Source of the DNA: Gavia stellata
Lineage: Eukaryota; Chordata; Aves; Gaviiformes; Gaviidae
Direction of reading: 5' to 3'
NCBI RefSeq assembly: GCF_030936135.1
Contig: NC_082618.1
Location: forward strand, 7,289,034 to 7,353,033
Length of the DNA: 64,000 nucleotides
Positions 42,301 through 48,800 of this stretch are shown here, in pieces. Positions within the stretch are counted from its first letter, which is position 1. Each line of letters opens with the position of its first letter. The position numbers and the translations under genes are program-made. Below the pieces are notes generated by a model. The model ran no database searches, had not been told where the DNA came from, and was given only the letters and a program-made list of their open reading frames with translations.

Positions 42301-42632
42301 CCCTGTTCTCAGCGCGTCGGCGTTTGTGTGCTCTCACCCCGGCGACAACCGTGTCCGGGGCGACGCGGGCCCAGCGGGGCGGCGGCCCTGCCCCGGTCCC
42401 CACCCCAGCCCCAGCCGGGCGGTGCGGCCGAGGGGCCCGGCCCGCCCCCGGGCAGGTGCCGCTGAGGGGAGGGGGGAAGGCCCAAGCGGCGGCTCCCGGC
42501 TCCCACCACCGCCCCACCGGTCCCTGCCGTCCCCTCACCTCGTCCGCCGCCGGTCGCGGCGCGGGCCTGCGCCGCCACCATGTCCCGCAGCTCGGCGGCC
42601 GAGACGCGGACGCGCTCCAGCCCCTCCGCCAT
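12235..42632 (-). CDS. SMG6: SMG6 (EST1A), nonsense-mediated decay endonuclease, 5' ten coding exons (partial gene)
   Basis: SMG6 cleaves mRNAs bearing premature stops, near the stop codon, and is recruited through UPF1 and the exon junction complex. Ten exons splice in frame from the ATG at 42632 to a donor at 12234, giving residues 1 to about 959. The N-terminus (MAEGLERVR) and two exon-junction-binding motifs (about residues 41-62 with DLEIYKPG, and 143-162 with QQIYQPG) match the mammalian protein. A long low-complexity Ser/Arg/Lys region follows, then a region rich in Tyr, Pro and Gly, then the 14-3-3-like/TPR helical domain from about residue 600. The C-terminal PIN nuclease domain is not in the window; I looked for the next exon in 1-12234 and did not find it. 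Exons: 42539-42632, 39712-41473, 37459-37651, 36640-36750, 35792-35898, 34582-34660, 32867-32977, 31994-32206, 16262-16323, 12235-12380. Identification is very sure; exon edges may be off by a base. Confidence 0.96.
12381..16261 (-). other. SMG6: SMG6 intron 9
   Basis: 3.9 kb between exons 9 and 10. I see no gene, recognisable repeat or RNA. The open frames here are short and unlike any family I know. Confidence 0.75.
16262..16323 (-). CDS. SMG6: SMG6 exon 9 (62 nt)
   Basis: Codes residues 891-911 (LNKRFILSFLHAHGKLFTR). It is a short exon whose acceptor follows a long T tract (poly-A on the plus strand at about 16329-16352), with a GTAAGT donor. A CpG island sits about 0.2 kb upstream in the gene's sense direction. 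Confidence 0.93.
16537..16960. promoter_or_regulatory. SMG6: Intragenic CpG island upstream of SMG6 exon 9
   Basis: Very GC- and CpG-rich DNA, unlike the surrounding intron, ending about 0.2 kb upstream of exon 9 in the sense of SMG6. It has the composition of a promoter and could start a short SMG6 transcript. No TATA box or initiator can be assigned with confidence. Confidence 0.5.
22536..23045 (+). mobile_element. Old CR1-like LINE, 3' part of ORF2 and tail
   Basis: The fragment reads like the widespread sauropsid CR1 3' end: CATCCAGTTCTAGTGCCC, AAAAACTGGAAAGGGTCC, GATTCAAAGGCTAGAAATGA, ACTGGAATGAACTCCCCAGG, GACTAGATGATCTAATGGTCC and the closing CTCTATGAATCTATG. It is 5'-truncated with many substitutions and frame breaks, so it is an ancient insertion, most like the family common in turtles and crocodilians. 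It lies antisense to SMG6 in intron 8. Confidence 0.85.
23365..23450 (-). mobile_element. Possible degraded CR1 ORF2 piece
   Basis: AATGTAGCTCAGGGTGTTGT and CTGCCTTCTTCGCTAC resemble a CR1 ORF2 segment in reverse orientation. The match is weak. Confidence 0.25.
26105..26147. repeat. Overlapping inverted repeats (two mutually exclusive hairpins)
   Basis: Arm GAGGGGACAC (26105-26114) pairs perfectly with GTGTCCCCTC (26123-26132). The overlapping arm GTGTGTCCCC (26121-26130) pairs perfectly with GGGGACACAC (26138-26147). Both stems are 10 bp with loops of 8 and 7 bases. Confidence 0.8.
31994..32206 (-). CDS. SMG6: SMG6 exon 8
   Basis: Codes residues 820-890, including GKGKKSTLRQVGDD and RLEIWIHPSHPRSSQG. 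Acceptor GCCTAG, donor GTGAGT. It is followed by a 15.7-kb intron. Confidence 0.94.
32867..32977 (-). CDS. SMG6: SMG6 exon 7
   Basis: Codes residues 783-819 (RRKLDAVYYYMRSLAASNP, then FEETKRK), nearly identical to mammals. Acceptor TTGCAG, donor GTGAGT. Confidence 0.95.
33851..34140 (-). mobile_element. CR1 LINE 3' fragment (avian type)
   Basis: The reverse complement has the usual avian CR1 C-terminal ORF2/3' end, with terminal ATTCTGTGATTCAG, GGACTTGATGATCTTAC and AGGAAAAATTTCTTTACTGA. It is about 290 bp, 5'-truncated, and lies in SMG6 intron 6 in the gene's sense. It is younger than the copy at 22536-23045, judging by closeness to the consensus I remember. Confidence 0.85.
34582..34660 (-). 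CDS. SMG6: SMG6 exon 6
   Basis: Codes residues 756-782 (WYLKAQQIAPKNGRPYNQ). Acceptor CCTCAG, donor GTAAGA. The phase joins exon 5 without adjustment. Confidence 0.94.
35792..35898 (-). CDS. SMG6: SMG6 exon 5
   Basis: Codes residues 721-756 (VKYALISAQRCMICQGD, then DTANYGKAR), part of the 14-3-3-like phosphopeptide-binding fold. Acceptor TTCCAG, donor GTATTG. Confidence 0.94.
36640..36750 (-). CDS. SMG6: SMG6 exon 4
   Basis: Codes residues 684-720 (FFDGLLQKLQVSYQFKLED, then IRSKPLRKM), 37 whole codons. Acceptor TTTGCAG, donor GTAGGT. Confidence 0.94.
36890..37045 (+). mobile_element. CR1 LINE 3' fragment
   Basis: It matches the CR1 end: AGGTTTTCAAGACTGAGCTA, CTGCTTTGAGCAGGACGTTG, ACTAAAGCCCTCCAGCAGTC and AACCTAATTCTATAAAA. 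About 155 bp, in SMG6 intron 3, antisense to the gene. Confidence 0.75.
37459..37651 (-). CDS. SMG6: SMG6 exon 3
   Basis: Codes residues 619-683, including LQLYERCILMDIEFSD and LWKNAFYQVIEKFRQL, the first helices of the 14-3-3-like domain. Acceptor TGTAG, donor GTAAGG. Confidence 0.95.
37652..39711 (-). other. SMG6: SMG6 intron 2
   Basis: 2.06 kb between the large exon 2 and exon 3. I see no gene, repeat family or RNA. The smaller introns 3-7 between 32207 and 37458 are also empty apart from two CR1 fragments listed separately. Confidence 0.75.
39712..41473 (-). CDS. SMG6: SMG6 exon 2 (large exon)
   Basis: Codes residues 32-618 in one 1.76-kb exon, starting ENMKEVKE. It carries both exon-junction-complex binding motifs, a basic Ser-rich stretch with the RYSRSDKRR motif, the WDPNNPDQKPALK block and a Tyr/Pro/Gly-rich segment. 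It ends at MAQLR before a GTTTGT donor. Confidence 0.95.
41474..42538 (-). other. SMG6: SMG6 intron 1
   Basis: About 1.07 kb. It grades from an AT-rich part with a poly-A run near 41529-41543 into the CpG island of the SMG6/SRR promoter from about 42150 onward. No exon is seen. Confidence 0.75.
42539..42632 (-). CDS. SMG6: SMG6 exon 1 (start codon)
   Basis: Codes residues 1-31. The start codon lies inside an AAGATGGCGGA motif, and the donor is GTGAGG. The end of this exon (about residues 17-31) is Ala/Gly-rich and diverges from the mammalian sequence as I recall it. Confidence 0.93.
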
Positions 42633-42695
42633 CTTCCCTCCGCCGGGGGCGGGACGGACGGACGGCGGCCGCGCAGGGCCAAAAAGCAGCGCCGC

Positions 42696-42705
42696 GCGCA
42701 TGCGC
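42696..42705. promoter_or_regulatory. NRF1-like palindrome
   Basis: GCGCATGCGC matches the core of the NRF1 consensus. It lies between the SMG6 and SRR start codons. Binding is inferred. Confidence 0.6.
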
Positions 42706-42744
42706 CTTCCCCCTGCGTGTCGCGGGCCGCGCAGCGCCGAGCAC

Positions 42745-42912
42745 ATGGCCGGGCCGCCGCGCCTGGCGCTGGCCGACATCCGGGCGGCGGAGGGGCGGCT
42801 GCGGGGCCGGCTGCACCGCACGCCGCTGCTCACCAGCGGGGGCCTGGACCGCCTGGCCGGCCGACGGCTGCTCTTCAAGTGCGAGCTCTTCCAGAGGACC
42901 GGCTCCTTCAAG
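42745..42912 (+). CDS. SRR: SRR exon 1
   Basis: Codes residues 1-56, from MAGPPRLALADI to FKCELFQRTGSFK. The last codon is the PLP Schiff-base lysine. Donor GTGCGC. Confidence 0.94.
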
Positions 42913-44957
42913 GTGCGCGGGGACAGCGGCGCTGCACGGCCCCGGTGCGGCCGCCGGCCAGTCTCGGGGCAAAGGTCGCTTCTGGCACCGGAGAAACTCG
43001 CGTTCCACCAGCACCCACCAGCCCTCGAAGCAGACGTGGCTTCTGCCGCCCTGCACGGGGGCTGCACCGCTTCCCAGGGCCCGGGGGAGGCTGCAGGGAA
43101 GGCGATTCCCCCCCTGCCCGCACAGCCCAGCTCCCGGGCAGCAGCACCGAGGGTGCTGCGCTCTCCCTTCCAGATCCGCGGTGCCCTGAACGCAGTCAGG
43201 AGCCTCGTTGAGGAAAGCGAGCGAAGCGGAGCGGGGCTGCCCCAAGCCGTTGTGACGCACAGCAGCGGGAATCATGGCCAGGCGCTCGCCTGCGCTGCTC
43301 AGGCAGAAGGTAACGCGTACCCCAACCATCCTGGAGAGAGCAGCCGGGCAGCAGCCACAGGGCCAGGGGTAAAGGCAGAGCTGGTTCCTGGGCAGAGGCA
43401 GCTCCAGGTGCCCAGCTCTGCCAGCCCTGGAGAGAAGAGGGGTGTCCCTCTCCTGAACAGGACCTAGCATAGGCAAGGCACAGCCCAGGCTGTGAATGTG
43501 TCACTCCTGCAGCGCTAACTGGCTGCTTGCAGCGTTTTGGCTGTTGGATTTGGCTCCTTGTTTGTCACACAGGGATTCCTGCCTACATCGTGGTGCCCCG
43601 GACAGCCCCACGCTGTAAGCAAGCTGCCATCCGCACCTACGGCGCCACACTGGTGCCGTGCGAGCCCAGTGACAAGGTAAGGCATGAGAGAGACCGGCCA
43701 GAGACACGGCACAGCGAGACTGAGGGGCGACCATCTGCATTCTTTCCTTTAGTCCAGAGCCGAGACAGCAGCTCAGGTAGTCCAGGAGAGAGGAGGAATC
43801 ATGGTGCACCCCAACCAGGAGCTGGCGGTGATGGCGGGGCAAGGCACTATCGCCCTGGAGGTGCTGGAGCAGGTGAGGGAAACGCACAGCCCGGACCCGG
43901 CCCAGGGCTCTGCTCCTCGCAGGCAGGGGAGCAGCAAAAAAGAGCATTCACACTTCCTTTCTGCACAGGCGCCCGAAGTAAATGCAGTGGTGGTTCCCGT
44001 CGGAGGCGGAGGAATGATTGCAGGAATAGCAGTTGCCATCAAGGTAGAGTAGGCAACGAGTCGTCTGGGAAGCAGTGGCTGCATCTCCCTGTGGGAAGGG
44101 CACAGCTCCCAAAGACAGGCAGCAGCTGTGGAAATCCTGCTGTGGAAATCTGTGTGCCTGGGGTCTGCACGGCAGCATGGCGTACTCAGCCCCCTGTGTG
44201 CACAGCAACAGCAGACAGGCACGCACTAGTTTAAACCGAGTGGCTCCTCATGCTCTCCGCAGGCTTTGAGACCAGATGTGAAAGTGTTTGCTGCTGAGCC
44301 ATGCAACGCAGACGACTGTTACCAGTCCAAGGTAAGAGGGGAACTGACCCCCAACCTTCACCCGCCGGATACCATCGCAGATGCAGTTAAAACCAGCATT
44401 GGACCAAACACATGGCCCATCATCAGGGATTTGGTTGATGACGTCCTGACAGTCTCGGAGGAAGAAATCAAGGTAAACGCTCCCAGCTCCCTTCTCACGG
44501 TAGCTGCCAGCAGACAGCTGCCTCCATCCATGCTCTGCCCCTCCACTCTCACCCCTACACTCTCCCAGGGCAGCACAAGCCCCTGCACACCACCACAGCT
44601 GTGCAACACCCACACTGTTTCCAGCTGGAAAGGGCTGGCGGAAGCTCTGCTCCCGCTTCCCAGAGCACTGCAGAGAGATGTGCACGCACACTGCCCTCCG
44701 CAGCCTTGGAGCAGCCTGTACTTGCTGCTGGGATGACAGCTGCTACTCTGTCCCTACAGCGAGCCACGCGGCTGGTGTGGGAAAGGATGAAGCTGTTGAT
44801 TGAGCCAACAGCGGGTGTGGGAGTGGCGGCCGTGCTCTCGGAGCAGTTCCAGGCAGTCCCCCGGGATGTGGAGAACGTTTGCATCGTGCTGTGTGGGGGA
44901 AACGTGGACCTGAGCTCCCTGACCTGGCTCACAGACCTCCCTGGGAAAGCAGAATGA
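42745..44957 (+). CDS. SRR: SRR, serine racemase (complete, 7 coding exons, 336 aa)
   Basis: A fold-type II PLP enzyme that converts L-serine to D-serine and also eliminates serine to pyruvate; cytosolic, supplying the NMDA-receptor co-agonist. Exons: 42745-42912, 43174-43309, 43573-43676, 43753-43872, 43969-44043, 44263-44472, 44760-44957. The PLP lysine is K56 (GSFK at the end of exon 1). The re-face serine is S87 in THSSGNHGQ, the phosphate-binding Gly loop is PVGGGGM (residues 186-192), and the metal site is E213/A217/D219 in AAEPCNADDCY. Human C113 corresponds to C116. Two differences from the human protein stand out: no N-terminal Cys pair, and a C-terminus ending DLPGKAE instead of the PDZ ligand SVSV. 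The gene is compact at 2.2 kb. It starts head to head with SMG6 and ends tail to tail with TSR1. Confidence 0.95.
43174..43309 (+). CDS. SRR: SRR exon 2
   Basis: Codes residues 57-101 (IRGALNAVRSLV, then VVTHSSGNHGQAL). Acceptor TTCCAG, donor GTAACG. Confidence 0.94.
43573..43676 (+). CDS. SRR: SRR exon 3
   Basis: Codes residues 102-136 (IPAYIVVPRTAP, then YGATLVPCEPSDK). Acceptor ACACAG, donor GTAAGG. Confidence 0.94.
43753..43872 (+). CDS. SRR: SRR exon 4
   Basis: Codes residues 137-176 (IMVHPNQELAVMAGQGTIA). The HPNQE segment contacts the cofactor region in the family. Acceptor TTTAG, donor GTGAGG. Confidence 0.94.
43969..44043 (+). CDS. SRR: SRR exon 5
   Basis: Codes residues 177-201, including the tetraglycine phosphate-binding loop VPVGGGGM. 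Acceptor CACAG, donor GTAGAG. Confidence 0.94.
44263..44472 (+). CDS. SRR: SRR exon 6
   Basis: Codes residues 202-271, with the metal ligands in AAEPCNADDCYQSK and the segment TIADAVKTSIGPNTWPII. Acceptor CCGCAG, donor GTAAAC. Confidence 0.94.
44760..44957 (+). CDS. SRR: SRR exon 7 (stop codon)
   Basis: Codes residues 272-336 (LVWERMKLLIEPTAGVG, then CIVLCGGNVDLSSLTW) and the TGA at 44955-44957. The tail after the Trp is short and unlike mammals. Confidence 0.93.
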   Translation, partial: RATRLVWERMKLLIEPTAGVGVAAVLSEQFQAVPRDVENVCIVLCGGNVDLSSLTWLTDLPGKAE

Positions 44958-45483
44958 GAACAGAGCGGTGTCTCAAGCAACGGAAACCTCACGCTGAATT
45001 GGTACAGTCTGGTTTGTGTGCTACTAAAAACAGATGAACAACCCCAAACATTTGAAAGTTTTTGTGGAGAGACAAGGGAAGCTGGTGTTGGTCTCTACAG
45101 CAGAGAGTAGCTTGGTTCCAAAGCAAAGGGTCACTACTGGGGGGCTCGGGGGGCGGCCTGGAAGCAAAGCACTGCCTGTTCTCCCCTCCCCAGCCGCCCT
45201 GCTCTGGGACAGGCCTCCAGTGAGCTGCACTTGGGCACTCTCCCCACCTCCTACTTCGCCTTCCTTTCCCAGCGTCAACAGTAACTTCCAGCAAACTCCT
45301 GTCTTCAAAACAGCAACATCCCCAGACCCACTGCTATGGCAGGGCAGGAGGAAAAGACAACAGCCCCAGTGGGCCACAGGGTTCACAAGAGAAGGGGTGC
45401 ACACAGCCTCCCCGTTTGGCCTCCACAGCTGGCCACCACCAAGACAGAGGCACTCAGATGTTTTTTAAAACATTTTCCATTAA

Positions 45484-45489
45484 AATAAA
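45484..45489 (+). terminator. SRR: SRR poly(A) signal (AATAAA)
   Basis: A canonical AATAAA 527 bp after the SRR stop, and the first clear one. It lies only about 160 bp from the TSR1 stop codon on the other strand, so the two 3' UTRs probably abut or overlap. No canonical minus-strand signal for TSR1 was seen nearby. Confidence 0.65.
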
Positions 45490-45649
45490 TAGCTGTAGCT
45501 GGTACCTGAGCAGCAGCTGGTGATACAGCTGCCCCTGTACAGACCCCAGCAGTAATACGTCCAAGACATCAGTGCTGTCCTCACTGTGCACGGGCTGAGA
45601 ACAGCATCCAGGGAGCTAAGGCACAAACTGCATTAGCCACGCTGAAGAC

Positions 45650-45828
45650 TTATTCCATTTCCACCTCCTGCACTGGCAGCGCACTCTCACTCCTCACCCA
45701 CGGCACAGGCTCTGGAACATGGGGATCATAAGTCCATTTAGGAAAAACACGCTTGTAGAGGTTCAGCAGCACTGTGTCCTGGGACTTCAGCTGTCCATCA
45801 AAGTGACACTTCATGTGACCATGGGTCC
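45650..45828 (-). CDS. TSR1: TSR1 exon 15 (stop codon)
   Basis: Codes residues 749-807 ([17 protein letters not shown], then [12 protein letters not shown]) and the TAA at 45650-45652. Acceptor CCTAG. Confidence 0.94.
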
Positions 45829-48800
45829 CTAGGCAGAGAGCAGAAGAGGCCATGAGCTGTCTCTCCTGCCCAGGAGGACCACATCCTGCCCAGCATCACA
45901 GAGATAAACACAGAATCAAACCTACCTAATGGCTCCTTGATGTGTCCTCTACGACCCCACTTTGTCCTCAGCTCCACTGGCTTAAACCACATCACATCCT
46001 CTGGGGATCAAAACATGAAAGGCAGGTAAGAAACAGGCTTTGCTGCACCAACACAACCGCTCCTGCAGGGGTACGAAGTTCTGCTTCCGCATCCCCTCTT
46101 CCCACCACACAGAGAGGGGCTGTACCTCTGTTAAAGAACATGTATCGCACGACAGCCGTCTTGGTAAAGATCTTGAAAGGATGGCCACTGAGCACCAGCC
46201 GCTTGATGACGATTCTGTCTGGGTCCACAGAAAGCAGAGAACCGGTGGCGATGAGGTCGTGCATTCCTGCAAGACAGAGTCACTAACACACCAGGGCAGC
46301 GCCATAGAAGGTGCATCCATCACCTCCGCCCCCACCACGGCACCCTGCCCCAAAACGGTCCAGGCCCAAAGCAACCCCACAGCAGGGACAAAGGTGCCAG
46401 TGATAATGGGGATGGAAATGCATTAATCTTCTCAAACAGCACGAAGGGGACAGCTTTTTCAAATGATACTTTCTGGATAGATGCACTTGTAAAAATGGGG
46501 TATGGGAACAGCCGGCTAACGTTGGTTTCCCAGACACCACTTCCTCAGCAACTTACCATTATTTCTCTGTTTAAAAAGAAGCACTGAGGCAGGAGGGAAA
46601 GTGATGGGAGCATAAACAGTCACCACCAGGGCAGCATCCGGGCGCAGGAAACGCTCCAGCTTGTGCTTATCAGCTAGGACAGAACAGCAATGATCAAGTT
46701 CAGGCCCGCAGCAGTCCTCAGAGCTCTGGGAAACCCCCCTGAGCCCATTCTTTCCTGGCAAACAGACTCTGTACTTTAGGAAGACAGGTCACGCACACCC
46801 CTCCTCTGCTGGCACAGAGTATCTGGGAATGAAGGTGATCCTCTGAGCTACCAGCTCACTGCATGGAGCCTGCCACCACCTTGCCTGGACCAGTGAGCCA
46901 CCTTGCCCAAGCCCTTCCTCTCCCCACTATTTAGTGCCTCCCCTGGAAGCCTCAGAGCCTAGGAGTAGTCTTCAGAAGAGTCCTTCAGCCAGGTTCAGAC
47001 ACCACGGCTAAGGCATCACAGGCTTCCTTCCCCAGAAACCCCAGCCCCACCTCCTGACCTACCCATGCCCACCCCACCAGTCCCTCACAAACCTGAGGTG
47101 TGCTGGGAGAACAGGGGGGATGCTCGGAAGCGCCTGAACCCACAGTGAAAGACCAGCTCCTCCTTTGACCTCACTGGCTCACTGTTGCTCGCATGCCGAC
47201 GCACCAGGAAATTCAACACAGACATCTGCAGGAGAGGCAGCACCGTGAGGGGCTGACAGCAGGGCTGGCAAACAATGGTGGCCAGAGCGGAAAGCAATGG
47301 GACGTTGCAGCAGGGACAAAAGCCCTTGACAATGGCTTCCCAAAGGACCGCTGGTCACCAACGCAGACACCTCAGCCAGGCTCAGACACTTGAGCCTAAA
47401 CACCTGTGGCAGCTTCAGCCTGCTCCGACCAAAGGGAGGGTTCTACTTCGAAACGCGAACAATGCAGGCAGATACCAACCCAAACCCTCTGCAGCCAGAA
47501 CCTCTCCAAACAATGTAGCCTGAGGGAATCAGACAAGGAGCTGCACACCTACAAGATATCAGCAGGGTTGTACTTAGTCACCTTTTGTTCATGGGGAAGC
47601 AGTGTGAACAGGACTAGGGGCTTCCCTTCTTTGAAGCTCTCCATCACTGAGACAGGGACATTGCAGACATGAAGTGTAACGTACCAGCCAACCTGCCAAG
47701 AAAGGATCGCTTGTGAATGCTTCTCTCAATAGAGAACTCAGCCACCGCCCTGCCAAGTCCTTCCTGCTAGGAGCAAGAGAACACAGAAGGGGAAGAGATC
47801 AGCAAGAGAAAAGGGAGTTACCGAGGCTCCTTCAGTCTCCTCTTTCTCAATTTGCCGGAAGAGGTGCTTTCTGGTTCGGGAGAAGTCCTGGAACTGGAAA
47901 ATCCTGGCATAGTCCCTTGGGAGATTCTCTTTGGGGTCCCATGGAGAAGTCCGGAAGCTCTTCAGCCCCCTGTACTTCTGGAACCTAAAGGACAGATAAC
48001 AGGAAAGACAAACTACTTCACAAATCGAGGTGTCTGGCCAGCACCTTCCATGATCTGCAGGGACTCACACCTTCAGAGATGGCAAAGGGAGCAAAGCAAA
48101 CGTTAGCTTTTAGAGAAAATCTTAGTGCAGGGAGAGCTAGAAACAGAAGCCAAGTCCCCAGACAACCTACCCTTGCATCAGGGCTCTGCCATTCTCCCTC
48201 TTCCAGGTCAGGACTGAGCTCTCCCTGCCGCATGGAGCTGCCCAGGCCCACCCACTGCCCCCAAACTAGTGCCTCCCCTGGAAGCCTCAGAGCCTAGGAG
48301 TGAGTCTTCAGAAGAGTCCTTCAGCCAGGTTCAGACACCACGGCTAAGACATCACTGGCTTCCTGCCCTGTCTCACCAAACTAGACAGAAGAGCACCTTC
48401 CAGCTCCTCTCCCAGCACAGCATTCTGTTTCTTACCGGACTCTGGCAGGTACATCACGTGGCGTGTCCACCTCATCTGGAAACATTTCATCCATTCTTTC
48501 CTGCTTGTATCTCTCCAGCATCTGTTCATCTTCCTCCACCTTCTCATCATACTGATCATCCCGCAAGCACTCAGAAATGGTCATGGTCTCACATTCCTCC
48601 TCTGCAGGTTCCTCTTCCTCCTCACTGCTTTCCCCCTCCTGACACAGAGGACAGCACAGAGCCCATGAGCACACACGCCCTGTTTATGTCCACGCAGCAC
48701 CGCAAACCCTGTGTGGACTCGCACTGTTTGAATTATGCCCCAAGCTACATCACAGTCCCTCTTTTCGGTACCTAACAGGCTAAGGAAGCAACACAATATA

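Larger units (their letters stand above)
42150..43000. promoter_or_regulatory. Bidirectional CpG-island promoter of SMG6 and SRR
   Basis: The start codons of SMG6 (42632, minus) and SRR (42745, plus) are 112 bp apart in very CpG-rich DNA without a TATA box. A palindromic NRF1-type motif, GCGCATGCGC, lies at 42696-42705. A YY1-type AAGATGGCGGA motif on the minus strand (42625-42635) overlaps the SMG6 ATG. Such head-to-head pairs usually share an initiation region; the exact TSSs cannot be read from sequence. Confidence 0.85.

Noticed and set aside
42086-43476. Several 200-440-codon frames on both strands across the SMG6/SRR promoter
   Set aside because: Stop-poor CpG-island DNA. The family-matched exon 1 of each gene explains the coding part.
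45473-45489. ATTAAA/AATAAA-like words as a TSR1 poly(A) signal
   Set aside because: They read correctly only on the plus strand, so they belong to SRR.
47000-47010. First CUGA (in GTCTGAAC) as the D' box of the snoRNA
   Set aside because: It lies inside the 12-nt stretch complementary to 28S rRNA. The next CUGA (GGCTGAAGG) gives the correct guide-to-box spacing.
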